Below are positions 42,357 to 50,989 of a stretch of 64,000 bases of DNA, piece by piece; positions within the stretch are counted from its first letter, which is position 1, and every line of letters begins with the position of its first letter. A model generated the notes under the pieces. That model was not told where the DNA came from, ran no database searches, and worked only from the letters and a program-made list of their open reading frames with translations. The position numbers and the translations under genes were made by a program. The DNA comes from an uncultured Sutterella sp. (GTDB lineage Bacteria > Pseudomonadota > Gammaproteobacteria > Burkholderiales > Burkholderiaceae_F): positions 40,705-104,704 of the forward strand of contig CAJMKD010000005.1 of NCBI GenBank assembly GCA_905213905.1. The letters are read 5' to 3'.

Positions 42357-45002
42357 ATGCGCGGCGGCGCCTTCGACCCCGAAAGCGCCGCTCAGGCGCT
42401 CGAATCCCTGGACGCGGCCATCCGCACGCTTGAAGCGCGGCTCGAGGAGCTGCGCGCAGAACGCGCGAGCCTCATTGAAGCGGCGCAGCGCGCAGGCAGC
42501 CCCCAGCCGGCCCCGCAGCAGCCTCAGCAGCAGCTCGCGCCCGCAAGAAGCGCAGAGCGCCTAAGCGCTCATCCTCCCCATGGCAGCTGTCCGGCGAGCG
42601 CGAGCGCCGACAGGGCAGAAGCGGCCGCCCGCAAGCCCTCGCCGCGCCGTCCTCGCGCCGTGCCTGCATTTCTTAAAAACGGCTTCACAACCGACCTGAG
42701 CGCTGAGGAGAGCGCACCCGACGAAGCTGCCCCCATTGCGCCGGAACCCGAATTGACAGCTGATCAGAAGCGCGAGCTCTTTCTCACGCTCTTCTCGGGC
42801 AGGCGCGACGTTTTCGCCGTTCGCGCGCTGGCGCTCGACGAAAAGGGCGCCGTCCTCAAAACCGCCTACATGCCCGTCTGGCAGCGCTTCAGCAAGGAAG
42901 TGATCGACGATCACCTCTGCGGCCGCGCTGTGATCGGCGTCTACCCGATGACGGCTCAGACGCAGTGCCGCTTCATCGTGCTCGACTTCGATGAGGCCGA
43001 TTGGCGCGAAGACGGCAAAGCCGTCCTGCGGGCCGCTAGAAAATTCGGCGTGCCCTTGGCGCCGGAAATCTCCCGCTCCGGCGAAGGCCTGCACCTCTGG
43101 CTTTTCTTCAGCGAACCCGTGCCGGCAGAACTTGCCCGGCGCCTCGGCGCCGGGCTGCTCGCTGCAGCGGCCGCAGAAGACGGCTCTCCGCGCCTGCTTT
43201 CCTTCGACCGCATGATTCCGGCGCAGGACCGGCTGCGCGAGGCGAGCCAGATCGGCAACCTTGTGGCGCTGCCGCTGCAGCTAAGCCGCCGCTACAGGCG
43301 CGCCACCGTCTTCACGGACGATGCGCTCCAGCCCATAGCGCGGCAATGGGCGCATTTGGCCGGCATCGAAAAGCTTTCCCGCGCGGCGCTCGAAGAAAAG
43401 ATCGCGCTGCTCGGGAATCAGCTCGGCGCACCGGCGCCGCAGCCTCTGCCACGCCCCCCGCGCGGCCGCGCGCCGGGCACGCCCTTTGCCGAGGAAGACG
43501 ACGTTGCACTCGCTGCGGAAGACTTTTTCGCTTTCGAAGAGACAAAGTTGAGCGCAGCGGCAGATTCGCCCCTTCATCTCGTGCTCTCGAGCAGCATCGC
43601 AATTCGGCGCGAGGAACTCACGCCGGCGCTGCGCGCTCACTTGATCCGACTCGCCGCCTTCTGGAACCCGGAATATCTGAAGCGGCGCCGTGAACTGCGG
43701 GGCACCTTCGAGACGCCGAGAAAGTTCGTGCTTGCCGACGAGCGGCATGGCGTGCTGACGCTGCCGCGAGGCATTCTTGAAAAGGTCCTTCAAACACTGC
43801 GCAGGAACAAAATTCCCTTCGAAGTAGAAGACCGGCGCGCAGCCGGCGAACCGATCGAAACGACTTTTGCCGCGAAGCTCAAGCCCTCGCAGGCCGAAGC
43901 GCTCCGAGCGCTTCTTGCTGCGGACAACGGCATTCTTGTCGCTTCCACGGGCTTCGGGAAAACCGTGCTCGCTTTTGCGCTCATTCATGCGCTCCAAACG
44001 TCGACCATGGTGCTCGTGCACTCGAGCGAAATCGCCAAGCAATGGGTCGAAGGCGCAGAGCGCTTTCTCGGTCTATCCAAAAAGGCCGTCGGCGTCTGCC
44101 GCGGCGCCGTCAACCGTCAAACGCGGCGCCTTGACATCGTTTCGCCCCTCAAGCTCGGCCGCATGTCGCCCGAAGAGCGGCGCGCCTTCATGTCGGGCTA
44201 TGGCCTCCTCATCGTCGACGAGTGCCACCATGCGGGCGCAGGCAGCTACATCGAAGCGCTCGAAGCCTACGACGGGCGGCGAGTCTACGGCCTCACGGCT
44301 ACGCCCAAGCGCAAGGACGGCAAGATGCAGGCCGTTCGGATGCTGATCGGCGAAACGCTCGGTCGCTTTGCGAGCGAAGCAGTCGACTACAAAATCGTTC
44401 AGACCTTGATCTCTAAAACGGCCAGAACCTGCCCCAGCAATGCGAGCTACGTCGAGCAGATCGATTGCCTCGTTGCTGATCCGACTCGAATGCAGCTGGT
44501 GCGCGATGCGGTCGAGGCACTCGCAGCGCGCGGGCGGCACACGCTCGTTCTCACGGAACGCGTCGAGCATCTCGCTCTCATCAGGGAAGCACTCGAAGGC
44601 GCCGTCGAGAATCTCTTTTTCCTCGAATCGGGCATGTCCGCCAAGCGGCGCAAAGCCGTGATGTCCGACATCGAAAGCCTGCCGCCCGGGTCGCCCTTCG
44701 TGCTTCTTGCCACAGGAAGTCTCGCGGGCGAAGGCTTCGACTGCCCGATGCTTGACGCACTCGTCATATCGCTGCCGATCTCCTGGGAGGCGCGCCTCGA
44801 GCAATACGTCGGGCGCCTGCTTCGCCGCCGCGACGGCAAATGCGACGCGCTCGTGATCGACATCGTCGACGACGATTTTCCGATCTTCCGGAATATGTGG
44901 AAAAAGCGCCGGACGGGCTACGAGAAAATGGACTTCAATTTCGAGTTTGTGGCCGAACCGAAGCTCATTGCGCTCAAAGACGAAAGCCGCGCAGAGATCT
45001 AG
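42357..45002 (+). CDS. Archaeo-eukaryotic-type primase fused to SF2 helicase (TOTE-like)
   Basis: The 881-aa protein has a short coiled coil (residues about 10-50), a Gln/Pro-rich linker, then an archaeo-eukaryotic primase (AEP) domain: LDFDE near residue 206 with the metal aspartates, SRSGEGLHLWLFF near 240, and FDRMIPAQD...GNLVALPLQ near 290. The C-terminal half is an SF2 helicase with STGFGKT (about 530), VDECHH (about 620), LTATPKRKDG and motif VI YVGRLLRRR (about 820). All motifs look intact. This architecture occurs in the so-called TOTE conflict systems. The ATG at 42357 is chosen for its purine-rich AAGAGAAAGAC leader; the frame is open to a GTG at 42321. Confidence 0.85.
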   Translation: MRGGAFDPESAAQALESLDAAIRTLEARLEELRAERASLIEAAQRAGSPQPAPQQPQQQLAPARSAERLSAHPPHGSCPASASADRAEAAARKPSPRRPRAVPAFLKNGFTTDLSAEESAPDEAAPIAPEPELTADQKRELFLTLFSGRRDVFAVRALALDEKGAVLKTAYMPVWQRFSKEVIDDHLCGRAVIGVYPMTAQTQCRFIVLDFDEADWREDGKAVLRAARKFGVPLAPEISRSGEGLHLWLFFSEPVPAELARRLGAGLLAAAAAEDGSPRLLSFDRMIPAQDRLREASQIGNLVALPLQLSRRYRRATVFTDDALQPIARQWAHLAGIEKLSRAALEEKIALLGNQLGAPAPQPLPRPPRGRAPGTPFAEEDDVALAAEDFFAFEETKLSAAADSPLHLVLSSSIAIRREELTPALRAHLIRLAAFWNPEYLKRRRELRGTFETPRKFVLADERHGVLTLPRGILEKVLQTLRRNKIPFEVEDRRAAGEPIETTFAAKLKPSQAEALRALLAADNGILVASTGFGKTVLAFALIHALQTSTMVLVHSSEIAKQWVEGAERFLGLSKKAVGVCRGAVNRQTRRLDIVSPLKLGRMSPEERRAFMSGYGLLIVDECHHAGAGSYIEALEAYDGRRVYGLTATPKRKDGKMQAVRMLIGETLGRFASEAVDYKIVQTLISKTARTCPSNASYVEQIDCLVADPTRMQLVRDAVEALAARGRHTLVLTERVEHLALIREALEGAVENLFFLESGMSAKRRKAVMSDIESLPPGSPFVLLATGSLAGEGFDCPMLDALVISLPISWEARLEQYVGRLLRRRDGKCDALVIDIVDDDFPIFRNMWKKRRTGYEKMDFNFEFVAEPKLIALKDESRAEI

Positions 45003-45003
45003 A

Positions 45004-45048
45004 AAAAAAAACGCCGGAGAAACCTGCAAAGGTTCTTCCGGCGCTTTC
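45004..45048. terminator. Bidirectional terminator between the primase-helicase gene and clpB
   Basis: CGCCGGA at 45012-45018 pairs with TCCGGCG at 45037-45043, with inner AACC/GGTT pairing. There is TTTC on the plus side and a long T run on the minus side (A8-9 on the plus strand). It serves both convergent genes. Confidence 0.85.
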
Positions 45049-45111
45049 GCTCGGACATTCGACCGGCCGTCAGGCGCTTAAAGCATCAGCTGCCCGACGG
45101 CGCGTCGATCG

Positions 45112-47715
45112 TCACTGAGCCGCTTCGGATTTTTCAACCTTGAAGACAAAGCTTCCCGAAGCCGTGTCGCCGGCTTCGACGCGAACCTTGTCCTCGGGAC
45201 CCGCCTTGCCTTCGAGCAGCAGGCGCGCAATGCCGTTCTCAATGCGGTCCTGAATAGCGCGCTTGAGCGGACGGGCGCCGAACTGCGGATCGAAGCCGAC
45301 CTTGGCGATTTCATCGAGCGCCGATTCATCAACGTCAAGGCCGATCGACTGCTCGGCCATGCGGGCCGCCAGCTTATTGAGCTGAATCTTCGCGATGGCG
45401 CGCACGTTTTCTGCCGAAAGCGCGTTGAACACCACGATCTCGTCGATGCGGTTCACGAATTCGGGACGGAAGTGTTCGCGCACATCGCGCATGACGACTT
45501 CCTTCACCTTTTCGTGCGGCTCGCCCGTCATCTCCATGATGTCCTGCGCACCGAGGTTCGAGGTCATCACGATCACGGTGTTCTTGAAGTCGACCGTGCG
45601 GCCCTGGCCGTCCGTGAGGCGGCCGTCGTCAAGCACCTGCAGCAGCACGTTGAAGACGTCGGGATGCGCCTTTTCAACTTCATCGAGCAGAATGACCGAA
45701 TAGGGCTTTCTGCGGACGGCTTCCGTGAGGTAGCCGCCTTCTTCGTAGCCGACATATCCCGGAGGCGCACCGATCAGACGCGCAACGCTGTGCTTTTCCA
45801 TGAATTCGCTCATGTCGATGCGCACCATCGCCTCGTCGGAATCGAAAAGGAATTCCGCAAGCGCCTTCGTGAGTTCGGTCTTGCCGACGCCCGTGGGGCC
45901 GAGGAAGAGGAAGCTGCCGTAGGGCCGATTCGGATCAGAGAGGCCAGCGCGGCTTCTCAGAATCGTCTCCGTCACGCGCTGAACGGCCTCCGCCTGGCCG
46001 ACCACGCGCTTGCTGAGCGCTTCGCCCATGTGAAGAAGCTTCTGGCGCTCGCCTTCCATCATCTTCGAAACAGGAATGCCGGTGGCGCGGCTCACGACTT
46101 CGGCGATTTCCTCAGCGCCGACAGATGTGCGCAGGAGCTTCGGCTTTTCGGCTGTTTCGTGCTTTTCAGCGCGGCGCAGCTTCTCCTCGAGCTTCGGCAG
46201 CACGGCGTACTGGAGCTCGGCGAGCTTTTCGTACTGCGCGCTGCGGCGGTACTCATCCATCTGCCGATGCACGCGGTCGATTTCGTCGCGTGCGCTCTTT
46301 TCACCGAGCGCTTCGCTCTTTTCCTTCTTCCAGACTTCCTCGAGATCAGCGTATTCGCGCGAAAGCTTTTCGATCTCTTCCTCAATGGCCTCGAGGCGTT
46401 TCTTGGAAGCGTCATCCGTTTCCTTCTTCATCGCCTCGCGCTCGATCTTGAGCTGAATCAGCTTGCGGTCGAGCTTGTCGAGCGCTTCGGGCTTCGAATC
46501 GATCTCCATCTTGACGCGCGCGGCAGCCTCGTCGATCAGGTCAATGGCCTTGTCGGGCAGGAAGCGGTCGGTAATGTAGCGGTTCGAGAGCTCGGCAGCG
46601 GCCACGATCGCGGGGTCCGTGATTTCGACGCCATGATGCGCTTCGTACTTTTCCTGCAGGCCGCGCAGAATCGCAATCGTGTCCTCCACGCTCGGCTCGT
46701 CGACGATCACCTTCTGGAAGCGGCGCTCGAGCGCGGCGTCCTTTTCAACGTACTTGCGGTATTCGTCGAGCGTCGTCGCGCCGATCACATGCAGTTCGCC
46801 GCGGGCAAGCGCAGGCTTGAGCATGTTGCCCGCGTCCATGCTGCCCTCGGTTTTGCCGGCGCCCACAACGGTATGAAGTTCATCGATGAAGAGGATGATC
46901 TGCCCGTTCGAGGCCACCACTTCCTGCAGAAGCTTCTTGAGGCGCTCCTCAAATTCGCCGCGGTACTTCGCGCCCGCAATCAGCCCGGCCATGTCGAGCG
47001 ACAAAATGCGCTTGCCGCGAAGCGTGTCAGGCACTTCATTGTTGACAATGCGCTGCGCCAGGCCTTCTACAACGGCCGTCTTGCCGACGCCAGGCTCGCC
47101 GATCAGAACCGGATTATTCTTCGTGCGGCGCTGCAGAATCTGCATCGTGCGGCGGATTTCATCGTCGCGGCCAATCACCGGGTCGAGCTTGCCTTCGCGG
47201 GCGCGCTCGGTGAGGTCGATCGTGTACTTCTTGAGCGCCTCGCGCTGATTCTCCGCATCGGGATTGTCGGCCTTGTCCGTGCCGCGCACGGCGCGTATTG
47301 CTTCTTCCATGGGCTTGCGCGAAAGGCCGGCAGCCTTGGCAAGGCGCCCGGCTTCAGAGCGATCCTCGCAAAGTGCAAGCAAGAGCATCTCGGTAGAAAT
47401 GTACTCGTCGCCCGCCTTCATCGCCTCCTTTTCCGTGAGGTTGAGAAGGTTCATGAGGTCGCGCGAAATCTGAATGTCGCCGCCCGTGCCGCTCACCTTG
47501 GCGAGACGGTCGATGGCTTCGTTCGTTTCCCGCTCAAGCCGCGGCACATTCACGCCGGCTCTCTCCAGGAGGCTTCTCGAAGAGCCTTCGCGGTCAGCGA
47601 GCACCGCCGCCAAAAGATGCAGCGGCTCCATGATCTGATTGTCGTGCTCGAGCGCAATCGACTGCGCTGAACCGAGCGCTTCCTGGAACTTCGTCGTCAG
47701 TTTGTCCTGGCGCAT
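45112..47715 (-). CDS. clpB: ATP-dependent disaggregase ClpB
   Basis: Hexameric AAA+ chaperone that rescues aggregated proteins with DnaK. The 867-aa protein starts MRQDKLTTKFQEALGSAQS and has the double Clp N domain, AAA-1 Walker A GEPGVGKTAVVEG, a coiled-coil middle domain (about residues 400-525), AAA-2 Walker A GPTGVGKTELTK, and MSEFMEKHSVARLIGAPPGY. The ATG at 47715 is preceded by GGAGAG. It is under a sigma-32-type promoter at 47895-47923, with a leader of about 170 bases that contains a strong hairpin. Confidence 0.97.
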   Translation of the reverse strand: MRQDKLTTKFQEALGSAQSIALEHDNQIMEPLHLLAAVLADREGSSRSLLERAGVNVPRLERETNEAIDRLAKVSGTGGDIQISRDLMNLLNLTEKEAMKAGDEYISTEMLLLALCEDRSEAGRLAKAAGLSRKPMEEAIRAVRGTDKADNPDAENQREALKKYTIDLTERAREGKLDPVIGRDDEIRRTMQILQRRTKNNPVLIGEPGVGKTAVVEGLAQRIVNNEVPDTLRGKRILSLDMAGLIAGAKYRGEFEERLKKLLQEVVASNGQIILFIDELHTVVGAGKTEGSMDAGNMLKPALARGELHVIGATTLDEYRKYVEKDAALERRFQKVIVDEPSVEDTIAILRGLQEKYEAHHGVEITDPAIVAAAELSNRYITDRFLPDKAIDLIDEAAARVKMEIDSKPEALDKLDRKLIQLKIEREAMKKETDDASKKRLEAIEEEIEKLSREYADLEEVWKKEKSEALGEKSARDEIDRVHRQMDEYRRSAQYEKLAELQYAVLPKLEEKLRRAEKHETAEKPKLLRTSVGAEEIAEVVSRATGIPVSKMMEGERQKLLHMGEALSKRVVGQAEAVQRVTETILRSRAGLSDPNRPYGSFLFLGPTGVGKTELTKALAEFLFDSDEAMVRIDMSEFMEKHSVARLIGAPPGYVGYEEGGYLTEAVRRKPYSVILLDEVEKAHPDVFNVLLQVLDDGRLTDGQGRTVDFKNTVIVMTSNLGAQDIMEMTGEPHEKVKEVVMRDVREHFRPEFVNRIDEIVVFNALSAENVRAIAKIQLNKLAARMAEQSIGLDVDESALDEIAKVGFDPQFGARPLKRAIQDRIENGIARLLLEGKAGPEDKVRVEAGDTASGSFVFKVEKSEAAQ

Positions 47716-47771
47716 GGTTCTCTCCAACTCCTTCTAGTGCGGGACGCAAGCTTTCTGCTCTTTGTTCCTTT

Positions 47772-47809
47772 GCCCTGCCGGGCCGTCCAGAAACGGCTTC
47801 CGGCAAGGC
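47772..47809 (-). other. Strong hairpin in the clpB leader
   Basis: Nested pairing GCCTTGCCGG / CCGGCAGGGC enclosing GCCGT/ACGGC, between the heat-shock promoter and the clpB ATG. On the plus strand it is followed by a T-rich run, but no plus-strand gene needs a terminator here. It may stabilise the mRNA or block readthrough of antisense transcripts. Confidence 0.4.
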
Positions 47810-47894
47810 TCTTTTCTTTAGCCGTCAACCTGCGATTCTTTTGAGCGCAGGGAATTCAAAAGGCTTTTGTCCCCTTTGTTGCTTCATAAGACAT

Positions 47895-47923
47895 ATATGG
47901 GGACGAAATGAAGAAAGTTCAAG
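47895..47923 (-). promoter_or_regulatory. Sigma-32 (heat shock) promoter of clpB
   Basis: On the minus strand CTTGAAC (47917-47923) is followed after 14 bases by CCCCATAT (47895-47902). This matches the enterobacterial RpoH consensus CTTGAAA-N(11-15)-CCCCATnT at nearly every position. It lies 38 bases beyond the crcB stop and points at clpB. Confidence 0.88.
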
Positions 47924-47960
47924 AGATGCTGCGACAATTCGTTGCGTTTGCCGCAAGGGC

Positions 47961-48377
47961 TCAAAAGAGCCGCATGAAGAAGGCTGAGACGGGCCGCCAG
48001 GAAAGCAGGCCAAGCGCCGTCATGGCGAAGCTGCCGCCCGTATGAAGCAGCACATGCAGCGCTGCTCTGCCGTACTGCGCCGCCCCGAGCATCGCGACGG
48101 CTTCGCTCGAAAAAGTTGAAAAAGTCGTGAGCCCGCCGAGGAAGCCCGTCACGATGAAGAGTCTCGCCGCGGGTGAAACAGCCGGATGCGAAGCGAGCCC
48201 CGCTGCGGCTAAGCCGATGAGATAGCCGCCGAGCCAGTTGGCGGCAAGCGTCCCTAATGGAATCTGCTCGATTCGCGCATTAAGCGCATAGGAAAGCGCC
48301 CAGCGCAGGATCGCGCCGAGCGCGGCGCCGCTTCCGACCGCGCAGGCCACGAGCCAGAAAGGACCGTCCTTCGTCAT
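47961..48377 (-). CDS. crcB: Fluoride ion channel CrcB/FluC
   Basis: Small dual-topology membrane channel that exports fluoride. The 138-aa protein has four membrane segments and the family motifs ALGAILRWALS, NWLGGYLIG and GFLGGLTTFSTFS with the fluoride-path phenylalanines. The start overlaps the moaE stop (ATGA). No fluoride riboswitch was seen, consistent with its place at the end of the thrC-to-crcB gene group. Its stop lies within a small GGCTC/GAGCC hairpin. Confidence 0.94.
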   Translation of the reverse strand: MTKDGPFWLVACAVGSGAALGAILRWALSYALNARIEQIPLGTLAANWLGGYLIGLAAAGLASHPAVSPAARLFIVTGFLGGLTTFSTFSSEAVAMLGAAQYGRAALHVLLHTGGSFAMTALGLLSWRPVSAFFMRLF

Positions 48378-48835
48378 TGTTTTTGCCAGCGTGCCTTGGC
48401 AGCTTCGTCGCTCTCGCGCGCATCGACCCAGCGCGATCCAGCGGCAGTCTGCTCCTTCTTCCAGAAGGGCGCCTCGGTTTTGAGCCAGTCCATGATGTAC
48501 TCGCAGGCCTCGAAAGCCTCGCGCCGATGGGCTGCGCAGACAAGGCAGAGCACGATCTGATCGCCGAGCTTGAGGTCGCCGACACGGTGAATGACAGTCA
48601 CATCGTCGAGCGACCAGCGCTCGCGCGCCTTCGCGACAATGCCTTCAAGCGCCTTTTCCGTCATGCCCGGATAATGCTCGAGCGACATGCCGAGAATCGA
48701 CTCGCCGTCATTGTGATTGCGCACGATGCCTACGAAGCTCGCCACTGCGCCCGAAGCAGGCGAACGGGCGGCAGCGGCGCGAATTTCCGCCCCGGCATCA
48801 AAGTCGTCGTGCGAAACGCGAATGGTCGTTTTCAT
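48374..48835 (-). CDS. moaE: Molybdopterin synthase large subunit MoaE
   Basis: With MoaD-thiocarboxylate, converts cyclic pyranopterin monophosphate into molybdopterin. The 153-aa protein has AVASFVGIVRNHN, LEHYPGMTEKAL, VIHRVGDLKLGD and the catalytic-lysine region KTEAPFWKKE. The ATG at 48835 is the family start. It follows moaD by 13 bases and overlaps crcB by 4 bases. Confidence 0.96.
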   Translation of the reverse strand: MKTTIRVSHDDFDAGAEIRAAAARSPASGAVASFVGIVRNHNDGESILGMSLEHYPGMTEKALEGIVAKARERWSLDDVTVIHRVGDLKLGDQIVLCLVCAAHRREAFEACEYIMDWLKTEAPFWKKEQTAAGSRWVDARESDEAAKARWQKQ

Positions 48836-48848
48836 GGTTCCGCTCCGA

Positions 48849-49106
48849 TCAGCCGCCCGTGACGGGCGGAAAAAACGCCACTTCGTCGCCATCGGCCACG
48901 ACGGCGTCGTCCTCGGCCATCACCTGGTTGACGGCGCCGCGCACGCGCTTGAGGTTGGCAAAAGCGCCGGCCCAGGGTTCGCCGCGGCCGATGAGGGCCT
49001 CGCGGACCTGCGAGAGCGTCGCTTTTTCGGCATCAAGCTCGAGCGTTTCATCGGTTCGGCCCACGGCATCGCGAAGCGCCGCGAAATAAAGAATGCGGAT
49101 TTTCAT
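48849..49106 (-). CDS. moaD: Molybdopterin synthase sulfur carrier MoaD
   Basis: Ubiquitin-like sulfur carrier for molybdopterin synthesis. The 85-aa protein begins MKIRILYFAALRDAVGR and ends in the required Gly-Gly (FFPPVTGG), which is adenylated and thiocarboxylated. The ATG at 49106 lies only 9 bases after the T run of a terminator-like hairpin that separates it from moeA. Confidence 0.95.
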   Translation of the reverse strand: MKIRILYFAALRDAVGRTDETLELDAEKATLSQVREALIGRGEPWAGAFANLKRVRGAVNQVMAEDDAVVADGDEVAFFPPVTGG

Positions 49107-49114
49107 GGAGTGCT

Positions 49115-49152
49115 CAAAAAAAGCCCTTGAGCGGCATTCGCCGCTTCGGGCT
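49115..49152 (-). terminator. Terminator-like hairpin between moeA and moaD
   Basis: On the minus strand AGCCC...GCGG pairs with CCGC...GGGCT and is followed by seven T bases. It begins 22 bases after the moeA stop, and its T run ends 9 bases before the moaD ATG. In a tight same-strand gene group this suggests partial termination or attenuation rather than an operon end. Confidence 0.8.
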
Positions 49153-49173
49153 CTGGTTTTGATTGAAAGGAAA

Positions 49174-50379
49174 TCAGGCGAAAAATTGGCAGAAGGGGTA
49201 GTAGGCGACAACGTCGCCCGACTTGACGGTGGCGCCTGCGGGAATGTCTACCAGCCCGTCGGCCCATGCGCAGCTTGAAAGCACCTGCGAATTCTGCGTT
49301 CGGTAGAGGTCGAGCCCGCCCGCATCGTTGCGGCGCACGCGCACGAACTCTTCACGATCGCCCGCTTTTTCCCAGGTGAAATCAGCACGCACGTGCTGCG
49401 CGCGCATGTCGACGTTGACAAGGCCTGAGCGCCGCAGCAGATACGGACGCGCAATCATGAGGAAAACGACGAAGCCGGACACGGGATTGCCCGGCAGCCC
49501 GATGAAGGGAATGCCCTTCACCTCCCCAAAAGCGAGCGGCTTGCCGGGCTTGAGGCTGACGCGCCAGACATCGATGCGTCCGAGCCTTTCGACGGCGGGC
49601 TTGATGTGATCCTCTTCGCCCACGGACATGCCGCCGGTCGTCACAATCACGTCGGCGGACTCGCAGGCGCGCTCAAATGCCGAGACGGTCGCCTCGAGGC
49701 TGTCGGGGATGCTCCCGAGATCGATCGCTTCAAAGCCCAGCGTCACAAGAAGGCTGCGCATCATGAAGCGGTTCGAGTTGTAGATGCCGCCCGGCGGGAG
49801 CGGCTCGCCCGGCTGAACAAGCTCGTTGCCCGAGAAGAAAATCCCAACGCGAAGCTTTCGATAGACGGTCACATAAGCGCGTCCGATCGAAGCAATCATG
49901 CCGATTGCCGCGGGCGTAAGACGCTCGCCCTTTTGAAGAACGACTTCGCCCGCCGGCACGTCCGAGCCGCGCACCCGCACCCACTTGCCGACGGCAATGG
50001 GCTTTTGGAAGCGCACCGTGTCGCCCTCGCGGACGACTTCTTCCTGCGGCACGACTGCATCGGCGCCTTCGGGCATCGGTGCGCCGGTAAAAATGCGTGC
50101 GGCCGTTCCGGCAGGGAGCGGCGCGCCGACGTCGCCCGCCGTGATGCGCTCGCTCACAGGAAGCATCACAGGCGAAGCGGCGCTCGCGCCCTCAAGATCG
50201 GCTGCGCGCACTGCATAGCCGTCCATCTGCGAATTGTTCCATCCCGGCACGTCGATCGGGCTGACAACGTCTTCGGCGAGCACCCGGTTGGTTGAGTACA
50301 TGAGCGGCACCGTTTCCGTCTCAGTAATCGGCTGCGCCTGGGCAAGGATGCGCTCGAGCGCTTCTTGATAGCTAATCAT
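49174..50379 (-). CDS. moeA: Molybdopterin molybdenumtransferase MoeA
   Basis: Inserts molybdate into adenylylated molybdopterin. The 401-aa protein has the N-terminal SQMDGYAVRAADL, RIFTGAPMPEGADAVV, the MoaB/Mog-like domain with GIFFSGNELV and VTTGGMSVGEEDH, and the C-terminal LPGNPVSGFV. The first 8 bases overlap the end of mobB. Confidence 0.96.
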   Translation of the reverse strand: MISYQEALERILAQAQPITETETVPLMYSTNRVLAEDVVSPIDVPGWNNSQMDGYAVRAADLEGASAASPVMLPVSERITAGDVGAPLPAGTAARIFTGAPMPEGADAVVPQEEVVREGDTVRFQKPIAVGKWVRVRGSDVPAGEVVLQKGERLTPAAIGMIASIGRAYVTVYRKLRVGIFFSGNELVQPGEPLPPGGIYNSNRFMMRSLLVTLGFEAIDLGSIPDSLEATVSAFERACESADVIVTTGGMSVGEEDHIKPAVERLGRIDVWRVSLKPGKPLAFGEVKGIPFIGLPGNPVSGFVVFLMIARPYLLRRSGLVNVDMRAQHVRADFTWEKAGDREEFVRVRRNDAGGLDLYRTQNSQVLSSCAWADGLVDIPAGATVKSGDVVAYYPFCQFFA

Positions 50380-50974
50380 GAAAATTGTTCCGAAGGTTCA
50401 CGATGAAGTCGGCGGCGCCGTCGGGATCCGAAAGGTCCAGCCGGGGCAGCGTCCTCGGGAACTCGGGTTCGTCGAAATCCGTAACGACGGCAGCCAGCGT
50501 TTCGATTTCGCCCGCTAGAGGCGGCTCGAGAGAAGCGCCTGCGCGACGGACTTCTATTTTAGGAAACGTGCCCTCGTGCTTGAAGCCTTCAACGACGACG
50601 AAGTCGCACTCCGGAAGAAAAGCGAGAAGCCGCTCGACCGGTTCGCGCGCTTCGGTTTCCTTCAAAAGCGCCCAGCGCTTGTCGGACCGGACGATCACGG
50701 CTGCGGCGCCCGCTTCCCGATATCGCCAGCTGTCCTTGCCGGGCTTATCCATGTCGAAGCCGTGATGCGCGTCCTTGAGGACAGCCACGCGATGGCCTTT
50801 CGCGGCGAGCGACGCCACAACGCGTTCGGCGAAGGTCGTCTTGCCCACGCCCGAGCGGCCGACGAAACCGACGACGAAAGGACTGGTCCCTTTCTTTCCC
50901 ATGTTCCGTCCTTCGCCGTCGGCCGCCGAAATCGGGGAAGCTTTCTGAGCCGCTTGCGCAGGCGCTTCGTTCAT
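50372..50974 (-). CDS. mobB: Molybdopterin-guanine dinucleotide biosynthesis adapter MobB
   Basis: GTP-binding helper of MobA in forming the guanine dinucleotide form of the cofactor. The 200-aa protein has Walker A GRSGVGKTTFAERV near residue 38, KDAHHGFDMDKPGKDSWRYREAG, and VVEGFKHEGTFPKIEVRR. The ATG at 50974 is preceded by GGAGG 5 bases upstream; about 30 extra residues precede the usual MobB start. It follows thrC by 15 bases and overlaps moeA by 8 bases. Confidence 0.94.
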   Translation of the reverse strand: MNEAPAQAAQKASPISAADGEGRNMGKKGTSPFVVGFVGRSGVGKTTFAERVVASLAAKGHRVAVLKDAHHGFDMDKPGKDSWRYREAGAAAVIVRSDKRWALLKETEAREPVERLLAFLPECDFVVVEGFKHEGTFPKIEVRRAGASLEPPLAGEIETLAAVVTDFDEPEFPRTLPRLDLSDPDGAADFIVNLRNNFHD

Positions 50975-50989
50975 TTCGACCTCCGTCCT

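Noticed and set aside
45472..47670. A 732-codon open frame antisense to clpB
   Set aside because: It mirrors the codon pattern of clpB, has no family resemblance and lacks a ribosome site. GC-rich genes with strong third-position bias often leave the opposite strand open.
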